Part shown: positions 1 to 12,200 of the stretch, piece by piece
Numbering within the stretch: position 1 is the stretch's first letter
How the letters are laid out: the number at the start of each line of letters is the position of its first letter
Assembly (NCBI RefSeq): GCF_963678635.1
Contig: NC_087062.1
Coordinates: forward strand, 55,376,363 to 55,436,362
Reading direction: 5' to 3'
From: Symsagittifera roscoffensis
Lineage: Eukaryota > Xenacoelomorpha > Acoela > Convolutidae
Length of the DNA: 60,000 bases
Made by a program: the position numbers and the translations under genes
The notes under the pieces: model-generated
What the model was told of the DNA's origin: nothing
Seen by the model: only the letters and a program-made list of their open reading frames with translations
Databases searched by the model: none

Positions 1-94
1 GCGAAAAAATTGTCAAACACGGTTTTCTAGCTGAAATAAAAATTTCAACGCGATATCAGGTACCAAATAGTATGTCAATTGAATGTGATTTCAG

Positions 95-214
95 GAATTG
101 TGCAACAGCTGTGCGAATGATGTTAAAACATACCCCCTTCTGAAGAATGAACTACACGCATTGGAACAAGCTAAAGCTGGAAAGATTACTTACTACGACT
201 ACCGGAAACAAAAT
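95..214 (+). CDS. EPAC exon between the REM and RA domains
   Basis: A 120-nt exon of exactly 40 codons, flanked by a TTTCAG acceptor and a GTAAGT donor. It encodes the acidic linker before the RA domain, with the run LKNELHALEQAKAG where EPACs have an EQ/LEK-rich helix. It is phase 0 at both ends, so it could be skipped without shifting the frame. Confidence 0.75.
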
Positions 215-3200
215 GTAAGTTCTTTACATTCGAAAAACGCGAGTATATGATGTTATTGTGTAACAGTTAATAATCAACTTTAAATTTTGTTCAATGCACG
301 TATATTATTGAGATTCATTTTTGCAGAGAAGTTATGTAATGACTCAAGGTCGAAGAAGCGAGGAGCACCATCCTGAGAAAAGGAAATCAATTCGCGGACC
401 CGATGAAAGTACGAACATACATATTGCATTTTTAGACGGCATCGAAAGTACTATCTACAAAGAAACAAATACGTTTTACCCTGAGATGAAAAATGTTTCG
501 GCTGTTATAGATATCTTCAAAGTGTACTGCTTCGACCACACTTACACTACTCTGAGACTGCCAATGGACACTAAGGCGGAAGTTATTGCCACCCAGGCTG
601 CCAGCAAACTGTGTCTTGAGGACGAGATGCTACTCTACGAGGTCAAATCCACTGGAGGTTAGTGTATGCGCTCATTAATAAAGCTCAACCTAAAATTATA
701 TTGTTTTAGCTTTATTATCGTGCTGCAATTTTTTGCTGAGCGTGTTGTTGTTGTACGCAGCGGCGAACCGAAGCTTACACAGCATTTCAAGCTAGCCGAT
801 GGGAAAAACGGATGCCAGTAAGTCGAAAAAAATATTTGAAAACATGTCAAAAAAAAACTACATCTAGAAAAATTTGAGGTAAACAAGTCGAAAAACGCAA
901 AGCCCTGTGTTATTAGCATTGGTACAAAATGTACCAAGCGGCAACTAGGCATACATAACTTAAGTTGAAACCGTTAAAATCCTAGTCTTTAATCAAAAAA
1001 ATAAAAACGGGAAGTTATTACCCTTGCGATAAGCAAGGGTATTGCAATCGGGTACTAGACTTCTCCGTAAATAATTTTGTTCACAGGAATCATCTGGACT
1101 CCTGGTGTTACCTTACTTAATAATGAATTCAAATTTTTAAGTCTCTTGCATGTTTAGCCTGTAGGTAACGATAACACCTGAATCGGCATAGGTCCTGGTT
1201 TCGAATCTGACCAGAACCTGTTTTTTTTTAAACGGTAATTATTCGATTTCAGAGAAAATTGTCGGCCTAAGTTGCCACATCTAAGAATCGTTCATTTTTT
1301 CTGTAAACGATTTTCTTTGTAGTTGCTTTTTAATGTTTTAGTATTTACACTTTGAGCAGCGAAGTGTATTAGTACAAACATTCTTTTTTTTTCTAACCTA
1401 ACTCGCAAATGAAAGGGTTCATTAAAATTGTTCACTTCTTTGGTGGCTATTTTGTTATAATCACGATCTGTAGCATTGGAAATTTCATAGGATCTGTTCT
1501 CTGCTTTATTTGTAGCTAGTGTTTGTGATTTATTGAGCGTCCGTGGCTGAGTGATAAGTGCGTGAGACTCATTATCGCTAGGTCGAAGATCGAATCCGAG
1601 ACGTAGCCGAATTTTAACTAATTCGAGGCTTATTTCTACTTTTTTATTGCACTTTGTAGAGTTACCTTTTGTCGTGTTCTCGCTAGCGTTGCGAAGCTTT
1701 GCCTCTGTGTTTAAAAATCCGGTCTAATCGAAATTCGATTTTAACATTGGTTAAAATTTTAGGAACTCGATTTGATTTGTTGATTTTTCATATTTTTTGG
1801 GCTTTGTTAAAGGGAAAGCAAACTCCACTATCCAACAGTGAAAGCTAGAAAGTCACGAAAAACTTGATCGACTTCGTTTCAAAAATTGCATTTAATTTTC
1901 TGATTTTACAGCGAAAAAACCTATTGATCCAGTTTTCTCGAATTGGATTAATTTTATCGAAAAAGCGTTATAAAAATTGGGTAATTTACCTGAGGAGAGT
2001 AGTACACCAATTGTTAGTAAGGGTAGTTTTAAGGGTTGAGTCAAAGGAGTTCCATGCAGTTGGGCATCAGTTGAGTAAGTACATGAAAAATAATACAATA
2101 GTAAATCAGGGATAAAACTAAGGTAAATATAATATCATAAATAGGGATATTATATTACATGGTACGGGGAATACTAAAAGGCGAACGTTAGAAAAGGGGA
2201 ACTGTTAATAAGGGGGTTATTCAGAAAAGTTGATATTAATCCCGAGTTTTCGTATAAATTGAAACATTATTTTACCTGAAAGTTTGTCATTTCCTTGTAA
2301 GTCATGCTGTTTTTGAAAAGTTGAGAGAAACGAGTGAGTCAGCTTGGCTGTAATGTCAAAAGTCAAGTTGAGAGAAAGGTGACCTTAATTGTTTACAATT
2401 AACACCCGCCCACATTTGCAGAGCTTGCAAATAAAGTATTGAATAAAATAGTAAGGATACGGTAGAATACAAAGATAAGGGAACCAGTAGATAAGGGAAC
2501 CAGAAATTGTTCTTTTTCATCTTCATCTTGGTTTGTCTATCGTTGAGCTGATTGTCTTAGTTGAATTGACGAGTCGTAGATTTGTTCATCTTTGTCGAGT
2601 TGATATGTTGAAGGCTGAGTTGCGTGATTATTTGGTTGGTTAGCTATTTGGAGCTTGGTTACTGCGAAACTGGGAAAACGCGGCTCAATTTGACCACAGG
2701 TCGAACTTTGAATCCAGTTGGCGTTTTCAGCTTCACTGAGCGGACTATTCCATCTTGTCCAGGAAAGGTTTCCACCACTTTAGCAAGAGGCCACAGTCCA
2801 CGAGGTGTAAAATCCTCCAACATCCAGACCATGTCGTCGGGTTGCAAATTGGAAGTCGCAGAAGTCCACTTTGATCGTTTCTGCTGACCTGGTAAGTACT
2901 CTCGAAGAAAGCGATTCCAGAAGTGATCTGCGAGTAGTTGGGATGCTTTCCATGATTTTGACAGAGATAAATCCTTGTCCTTGAAGATACCAGGCGGTAA
3001 ATTTGGAGTTCCACGACCAAGAAGGAAATGGTTGGGAGTGAGAGGCAGATCATCTTTGATGTCGTCAGACACATTGGTTAAAGGTCGTGAATTCATGGTT
3101 GATTCAATTTCGGTCGTGAAAGTAGCCAGTGTTTCATAGGAGAGTGTTCTTGATCCGATGACTTTGTACAGGGAAAGTTTAAATATCTGAACTAGTCGTT

Positions 3201-6200
3201 CCCAAGAACCACCAAAATGAGGGGCCGCAGGAGGGTTGAATTTCCATTCGAGTGATACGTCCAGCTGATTGATGCTTTCCACAAATTCTTTGTTCTTTTC
3301 CAAGTTGTCTAGACATTTCTTCAGCTCAGAATTGGAGCCCACAAAACTTGTCCCACAATCAGAAACCATTTTCGATGGTTTTCCTCGCCGGGCAAAAAAG
3401 CGTCTGATACAAAGAAGAGTGCTGTCTGTCGATAGTCCTAATGAGATTTCAAGATGCACAGCTCTGATCACTAAGCATGTGAACAGTAAAATATACGCTT
3501 GGTATTGTTTTCCTTGAAGGATGATGGGAAAAGGTCCAACGTAGTCCAATCCAGTCGTTGCAAAAGGAAAATGATTTTTTGATGGCAGTCGATCAATTGG
3601 AAGATCTGACATCTGAGGGTAGTCGACTTGTTGTTGCATTCTTCTGCAGGGTATACAACTGTGTATGATACTTTTCAGCATGACGCGGCAGCGAAGAATC
3701 CAGTAGTTTTCCTGTGCTATGGCAATTGCTTGTTCCTTTCCGCAGTGGGAATGTAGAACATGGATGTTAGCTAACAGCAGGCGAACATTGGGGTTTTCAC
3801 CAGCGAGAATGATTGGATATCTAGCTGATAGCATGATAGGGGCACGCGTGAGACGTCCACGAGAACGCAGGATACTGAAGTTGTCCACAAACGGTGCTAA
3901 TGTTCGAAGTCTACTTTTGCCTTCAATTGGTTTTTCTTTTTTGATGTCTGAAATTTCAGAGACAAAATCTGTCCTTTGGGCAGTTTTAATTATGAGAAAG
4001 TGCGATTTCGTTAGATGCAAGAGTTGAAGATCGACCTTCGACTGTTTGTTGATCTTCCGTTTGAGATTTTCTGCGAATAAGAAGCAGTATGCAACTGTCC
4101 GTATTAGTCTTTTCCAGTTGCTGAAGCGTTTGATGTCAAATATAGGCTCAAATTTAGACTCTAATGAAGTAACGAATACAGGAATGTTCTCAAGCCGAAT
4201 GTTTTCCTGTGAAGGCCATTGAGAAGAATCGTTCAACAGAAATTCCGGTCCTAGTAGCCACCGACAGCTTGAGGTCATTGCTAAAGCAATGTATCCTCTG
4301 GTACCGTCGTCAGCAGGATTTAGCAGAGTTGGAACGTGAAACCACTGTTCAGGTTTAGAAACGTCTAAAATTTTCTGAAGCCGATTAGCGACGAAAATTT
4401 TGTGTCGTATTTCAGGTGTTCGCAGCCAATACAAAACAGTAGTACTGTCAGACCAGAAATAAGTTTTTTCAACTTTGAGGTCAATTTCCTCTGAAACAAA
4501 GAGCGATAGTTGGGCAGCATATACTGCAGCTTGCAACTCGAGATTGGGAATTGTAACACGTTTCATAGGAGCGACTCTTGTCTTTCCTATTATAAACTTC
4601 AAAGATGTGGAGCCGTCGCTGTAGACTATTCTTAGGTAGCAAACAGCAGCGAGAGCGAATTCTGATGCATCACAAAACGTGTGAAGCTGGATTGAAGCAG
4701 GGTTTTCTTTATCAAAGAAGTTCCTTTGGAATGAAACAGTTTCGAAATTTTCCATTTCGTCTACCCAAAGTTTGAAATCGGGAAGTTTATCCGTGTCTAA
4801 TGGAGTATCCCACTTAACACCTTGTGACCAAACAGATTGGAGAACTTTTCGAATCCGAATTGTCAATGGAGCCACTATTCCGAGTGGGTCAAATAAAGAA
4901 GCGGTATACTTCAGGAGTTTCCGTTGTGTAGCAATGCCAATACGTAGAATTTTTACAAACTTTTTGTTATCGATGAAGTAGCAGTCAGTGTTGGTATTCC
5001 AGTGAACACCGAGAACTCGTTGATGTTTAGGCGTTGGATCATTAGGGCTGACTAAAATATTTGGATCAATTGAATCCAGGAATGGTTTACTGTTTGAGTT
5101 CCACTTATTCAAGTTGAACCCACCTCGAGATAAAGATCCTCGTAGTTGTGTCATTTGTTGGAGGGCTTCTTCTACCGTTGACGAAGTGACATACAAATCA
5201 TCCATGTAGATATTCCGTTGAATGATTTCAGAAGCCAGAGGAAAGTCGTTTTTACTGTCTGATGCGCATCGTCGTACTGCGTAGCAAGCCACGTATGGTG
5301 AGTCTGTGGCACCGAAAATGTGTCGTGTATATTCGTGAGTTTCTAATTTACCATTTTCTTTCCAAAGGTATCTTAGAAAAGGTCTATCCTTTGGGCTGAC
5401 TAGCACTTGCATAAACATAGCATCTATGTCAGCAGATATTGCTATTTTATTTTGTCGAAAGCGAATTATGAGACCTGTTAAGTTGCACAAAAGATCGGGC
5501 CCTTTGAGCAAACTCGAGTTGAGGGATTTACCCTGAAAAATGCTGGAAGCATTTGAGACTCGTCTAACTTTGTCTGGTTTGTTGACATTTGTCACTGGAT
5601 GATGCGGCAAATACCAAGATTTGATTGCAGTGTCATGTTTTGCATCTATTTTGGTGACAAAGCCTTTTTCTAAGTCAGTGATGACTGTTGCGCGGTATTT
5701 CTCCCTTAAATCAGGTTTACTTTTAAGGCGAAATTCGAGGCTGTTGAGTTGCTTTTCAGCTAGCCAACGGTTATTTGGAAGATCAGTATCCTCTTTCCAA
5801 AGAAGGTCAATTTGATAGTGACCATCTACTAAAGTACAAGAGTTTTCGAGAATATCGATTGCTCTTTTATCCGATTTGGAGTGCGAGCGTTTTGAAGAAG
5901 CGATGCCTGTGTTTTCTATTTTCATCCAGTTGAGAACTTTCTGGTATAATTTTTCATCTAAGTTATTGTGTGAATGAACTTGTGTGAAGTTCACCGGAAC
6001 AGATGGAACGGAATTATATTGCGTTTTGTTCCGACCTGTGCATGTCCATCCCAAAAGGGTTTCGATAGCCCAGGGAACATTCTTGGGGCCATAAACGGTA
6101 TTTTTGATCTCATGATATTCTGGATTGTTGTTTCCGATGACTAGCGATATGCTATTGTCGTTTAAGTCCGGGTATTTAACATGCTTTAAATGTGGAAAAT

Positions 6201-9200
6201 TGTTGCACATTGCGTTTAGTTGAAAAATATCAACTGGGGCCAAATTATTTTCATCTACCGTGAGTACGTCATCGAGCGTCATTGGAGTCGATGTGCTTTT
6301 GTATGGTCTAATTTGTACATCCACAGATGTAACTTGAACTGACTTGGTCTCATGATATCCAGATATGGGAAGTGAGTGCTTCTTGTTGACGTCCAAGCCT
6401 AGTTGAGTTGCCACTGAGTCCAGTAGTAGAGTTACGCAGCTACCACTATCTAAGAAAGCGTAGGTACAAAGTGTTTTATCACCAATTGATAATTCGATTG
6501 GTACAAAAGCTGATTGACCTGATCTCTGACAAGCTATTGCGCGATTCACTGCAGCTTTACTAGGGTTTTTTCCATAAGTATCAGAAGGATCGTGGAGTAG
6601 AGTGTGGTGTTTTTTACCACAATTATCGGTTCGACAGAGCGATTTCGAATTGCAGTCAGTAAACCTATGATTCCCTAGACAGTTAAAGCATAAGTGCATT
6701 TTTCGGGCATGCTCTTTTCGTTGCTTAGGGTCTAAAGCTTTGAAGTGCTCGCATTTGTAGAGAGGTCCACAGGTGTCTCCACTAGGACAAGCATTCGAGT
6801 TTACATTATTCTGAGCACGAGAGTTTTGTTGATCTCCCTGATGGTTAAAGCGCTGATTTTGATTTCCTACACCATTTGTAGTAAAACCATTGAAACGGGA
6901 ACCACAAGGGTGTTTAGCGTTTCCAGAAGAATTGTTAAAATTGTTATTGTTTTGGTTTCGGAAACCTGTCGGAGGCATGTCGCGACACGCCTGTGCGTAC
7001 CGTTGAAACCATTGTGCTAGATGTCTCAAGGAGGGTTGATCGTAGTCTTTGTCGATGACGAAGCGATTCCATTCTAATCTCACAGGGTCGGGAAGCTTTG
7101 CCAGAGCAGTGTTCAAGTTTGTTGTAGAACAAATATCGTGAACAAAACCAAGTTGCTCAAAATTGTCCACTAAAGTTAGGAGAAAAGCAGAAAACTGCAT
7201 GTATGATTCTGGTTGAGCCAGATTTGGAGGTTTGAAATTTGCAAGACGTTGCAAAAGAGTTGACAATTCTATTGGTATTGCCAAAGTTTTCACGAAGACG
7301 TTGTAGTGCTAGTTCGTATGTGTCGCCGTTTGCACCATAACCAGCTATCATTAGTTTAGCTGGGCCAGTTACCAATGATTGAAGATGGATCATCTTTTCA
7401 GTTGGAGACATATTAGAATTATGAATCGATGATACGAATACACCATACCAGTGCAACCAATAGTTGGGATTGCCATTGAAAATTGTAGGCTTCAGTTTTG
7501 GCACTGATCGACTGAATGTAGTAGAAGTGTCGCTTGAATTAGTTGCCAAAGCTCGATTGTTGTTGTTAGGAGGGTTTGCAGCACTAGCTTGTTGTGAGCT
7601 GTGGTTAGGAACATCACTAGCAAATGGATTTGAAAATGATTGGTCGCCTTGAAATGGCGCCGAAAGGTTGTCGTCAGAGGCAGCTGTTCTTGCATTGCCT
7701 TGAGTATTGTTGCTCATGGTTATAAGGTTGTTGTTTGGTATCTCCATTATGTTTGCAGTCGGCATGGAGGTTGCGGTTTCCTGTGGGAAAATTGAAGTAG
7801 CATTTTCTTGAGCGCTGTTATTTGGAATTGTAGAAGTAGCAGGATTTGATACTTGTTTTTTCAAATATTTTTTCACTTTCATTGAAAATACTCGGATTTT
7901 CTGTTTCAACTGTACTGTCCAGTGAGAATGTTCTTCAAAATCGTGTTCAGAACCAGCCTGTAACATTTGATCGTTCAGGGTATCAAGTTTTTGTTGGAAT
8001 TGAGACAATTCAGTGAACGTTTCATTGATGAGTTCAAGATCATATTCTTCCTCGTAGATGTTGTTTTCGAGCATGTCGATCAAAGTATTGATCTCCATTT
8101 CGTGATGACGTCGAAGCGAAACCAATTTTCGAACGCCAGTCTCTTGAACGTTTTGATTGGTATCTTGCGTTTGGGTACCATTTTGTTCCGAAGGATCGCT
8201 GTCATTGTTTTGCGTCGTTTTATTTCTACCGGATGGGGCCATACCTTGAACCAGGAGACGTAAACCAATACCTACCAACTTATACCAGTATATGAATTTA
8301 CCTTTACCAACCTACCAACTTATACCGAATACCACCGATGCTCGTAAGAAAGGAGCGAAATAATGGATAAAGTTTAACCAATTACCACTGTACCTTACCA
8401 CTTGTACCTACCTCCGAGGGAAAATTGAGCGGTCGTTCAAAGTGTCCTCGGTATTAACAATTAACTGCGATTTTAAAGCTAGTCCAAGAACCTACCTGGT
8501 CCTACCAGCCTACCGACCCTACCTACCTACCAATTACCAGTATAAACGGCAAAAAAACCGGGTGCAAAGATTAGCACCAATGAGTGTTGACCTCCCAGAG
8601 GACAACTGAGGATGACGTATTTACCTACCTACCTGTCGCTATTTAGCAGACGACCGAATTGTGATTGCTGACCTCCCAGAGGACAACTAAAGTTGATGTA
8701 CATGTTTACCTACCTGTCCTAATACCGTAGATTTATCCCTGTGCAATAAAATTTGCACTTATACCAGTTGACCTCCCAGAGGACAACTTGCCTTTATCGC
8801 TGTAGCGTAGCGAATGAGACGAACTAGAGTTGTTCGAAGCAGTTGATGAGCTAAACGAAGCTCGAATGTAGCCACGAACCCAGTGAGGCTCGAAGCAGCA
8901 GAGGAAATGAGCTCAGGTAAAGCTCGACAGGAAGCAGCCAAGAACCGAGAGGCTCAAAGCAGAAAATAAGGTGAGCTAAGACGAAGCTCGAATGTAGCCA
9001 CGAACCCAGTGAGGCTCGAAGCAGCAGAGGAATGAGCTCAGGTAAAGCTCGACAGGAAGCAGCCAAGAACCGAGAGGCTCAAAGCAGAAAATAAGGTGAG
9101 CTAAGACGAAGCTCGAATGTAGCCACGAACCCAGTGAGGCTCGAAGCAGCAGATGAATGAGCTCAGGTAAAGCTCGACAGGAAGCAGCCAAGAACCGAGA

Positions 9201-12200
9201 GGCTCAAAGCAGAAAATAAGGTGAGCTAAGACGAAGCTCGAATGTAGCCACGAACCCAGTGAGGCTCGAAGCAGCAGAGGAAATGAGCTCAGGTAAAGCT
9301 CGACAGGAAGCAGCCAAGAACCGAGAGGCTCAAAGCAGAAAATAAGGTGAGCTAAGACGAAGCTGGAATGTAGCCACGAACCCAGTGAGGCTCGAAGCAG
9401 CAGAGGAAATGAGCTCAGGTAAAGCTCGACAGGAAGCAGCCAAGAACCGAGAGGCTCAAAGCAGAAAATAAGGTGAGCTAAGACGAAGCTGGAATGTAGC
9501 CACGAACCCAGTGAGGCTCGAAGCAGCAGAGGAAATGAGCTCAGGTAAAGCTCGACAGGAAGTAGCCAAGAACCGAGAGGCTTAAAGCAGAAAATAAGGT
9601 GAGCTAAGACGAAGCTCGAATGTAGCCACGAACCCAGTGAGGCTCGAAGCAAGCGGAATAAGTGAGCTCAGATAAAGCTCAAACAAATGTCATGTCGAAG
9701 AACAATGACGAAAATTGAGAGTCCAAAAAGAACTCGAATCAGGTAACCAAGGAGTCGGGCAATAAGAAAGCAAAAGTGTCAGAAAACACTTGAAGGAAGG
9801 AAGCAATGAAGGAAGCAAAGGGCCAAGAAAGGCTCGGAAGGAATATATAAGGCGTCAGATAAGACTCGGAAGGAATGAATGAATGAGTAGGGAAAGACTC
9901 GGAAACGAACAACAAATGGGTCGAGAAAGACTCGGAAAGGAATGAAACATTGAGTCAGAAAAGACTCGGAAAGGGACGCAAAAGGCAATAAAGACTCTGA
10001 ACGGAATGAAAAATGAGTCGGGAAAACTGAAGTTTTTTCATAAATGAGTCACAAAAGACTCGGAATAGCAAAGCAACAAAAAACGAATTGAAAGGGGAAA
10101 ATTGATGAAAATAACTTAATACATTATTCAAAGTAAATGAAGCTATGAACAATTGAAACGTTTAAAGTTTACATGGGTTAGAAATCAAGAGCAATAATTG
10201 ATCTTTTTTTTTTTAAATGTAAATCAAATAAACTGCGATTAACTGTAAATAAATGAAATAATATTGTAATGGGGAAGTATTATAACAAGATATAATAAAC
10301 CGCAGANNNNNNNNNNNNNNNNNNNNNNNNNNNNNNNNNNNNNNNNNNNNNNNNNNNNNNNNNNNNNNNNNNNNNNNNNNNNNNNNNNNNNNNNNNNNNN
10401 NNNNNNNNNNNNNNNNNNNNNNNNNNNNNNNNNNNNNNNNNNNNNNNNNNNNNNNNNNNNNNNNNNNNNNNNNNNNNNNNNNNNNNNNNNNNNNNNNNNN
10501 NNNNNNCGAACACAATTCACTCCTTCGATGCTGTGATAGCGCGATACTTCTATTCTGTCGCCTGAAATCAAAATAAAAGTGTCTTAGTCAGACATGTATC
10601 TTTTTTTTGTTTGTGTTAGGCCGAATATAGAATGGACATTTTTTTTTGGTATAATTTGAGATATACCCCAAATTTTATATATAATATACTTCTGAATATG
10701 ATTCTGTTGGATTGCAGTTGCAAGGAGTACCAAAACTTGGACACGTTCTACGCGGTGGTGATGGGACTGAACAATGTGGCTGTGAGTAGACTGAGGGAGA
10801 CCTGGGAGAAGCTGCCGATGAAGCTGCGCAAGATGAGTCACGAGTTCGAGAACATGCTGGACCCGTGCCGCAACCACAGGTATGTCATTAGTTCTACAAG
10901 TGAAGTCGTATATGCTTTTTGTAAGATTATTCACGTGTAGTTTTGTAAAACAACAGTGAATTCAGAAAAGAAGCTTGGGTCATGATAAAAAATATCAAAA
11001 ATTTTCACTGCTCGGCATGAGAGTCATGCGTAACAGAACAACACAAAACTCACGTGGCGCGAAGAGTTTTTGCAAAACTTAACTAATTAACTTTGCCAAA
11101 ATCAGCCATAGTTTCCATCTAGAGAAGGAACATAGCTGCTTGCTTGGAGTTTATTTCAAATATAAGAAATTTATTCTAGGCTGTATCGACTGGCTTTGGG
11201 GAAGATGAATCCGCCAATCATTCCATTCCTGCCTTTACTCATGAAAGGTCAGTCAATGTGTTCACTATTCAATTGGGCCTGAAAATTGTGGATAAGCACT
11301 GCTTTGTATACTCGATTTATATGCGCTTATTATGCTTGCGACTATCAACCGTTATCAAATCGGAATATAGACTTTTTCCGGTTAACAAGTAGTTTAACAA
11401 AATCAGTTGAATCAATGATGATGCTGCTGACATGCTCAATTTCATGAAAGTTCAAATTTAGCTACCGTGTACTAGTTACTACTCATGATGTATCTAGAAA
11501 CATTGTATGTATAATTATAGCGCGTTTTGATATTAATTTTCTACTGATAGTTATTCGGCTTCACGGTTGTCGACTTAAGCTCTGTCGGTTTAGTTTCCTA
11601 ATTATGAAGTCTACTTTACATACGCTACTTATATAGCTATCGTGAATTCGTCATAAAGGCGTTATATGAATTTTTTTCTCTTCTTTTTTACTATTTTTGG
11701 CTTAGCTTATTTAGCTTATTGGATGTCAGGTTAATTCTGTGGGCTTATTTACCATTTTTTCTTTAAAATGTCCAGTAGAACAATAAGACTCTCTTGAATG
11801 CCCAAATTCAACCCCACTATGATCTCTTTGAAAACTTAAACAAATTCAAACACGAAAAAAGCACTTTTGTCGTTTTTTAACTTCCTTCAATTTTAACATA
11901 GTTCGAAGTTCTGGTTGCCGATTTGTTAGTGTCATGGTACACTCATCCTTTAATTGTTGTATCTCAAGTAGTGCGAAGCTCAGCGTCGCGTCTGTTTTTG
12001 AAAGAAGAAATTCTGCAACTACAGGAAACAAATGTTTAATTTGATTAAGTTTGATTTCAGACATGCTGTTCACCCATGAGGGAAACAGAACGTACTTCGA
12101 TGGACTAGTCAACTTCGAGAAAATGGTGCGAAATAATCAGTTTCTAAATGAATATGAACATATTTCATACAGGAGAAGCACTCATAAGTTGACTTTAATT

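Larger units (their letters stand above)
2659..8278 (-). mobile_element. BEL/Pao LTR retrotransposon internal region, antisense in an EPAC intron
   Basis: Two overlapping long reading frames on the minus strand encode gag and a pol polyprotein with the BEL/Pao order: gag, CCHC knuckle, DSG protease, RT, RNase H, integrase and the C-terminal domain typical of Pao pol (DUF5641-like). The LTRs were not located. A purine-rich GGGCGGG followed by TGTTAATTG on the minus strand near 2410 could be the polypurine tract and start of the 3' LTR, but I found no second copy on the right side. The element lies in an intron in opposite orientation to the host gene. Confidence 0.9.

Noticed and set aside
761-817. 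Possible EPAC exon after 327-657
   Set aside because: Splice sites look good, but the only frame with family-like GGE continuity needs phase 2 while the previous exon ends in phase 1; the correct phase meets a stop.
2407-2450. Polypurine tract and 3' LTR start of the BEL element
   Set aside because: GGGCGGG|TGTTAATTG on the minus strand is suggestive, but no matching second LTR was found, so no LTR coordinates are given.
8843-9650. CRISPR-like array
   Set aside because: Repeats are contiguous without unique spacers, and the DNA is eukaryotic.
9101-9652. Long minus-strand frame of 183 codons
   Set aside because: It lies entirely in the 126-bp tandem array; the unit length is a multiple of three, so the open frame is a repeat artefact.
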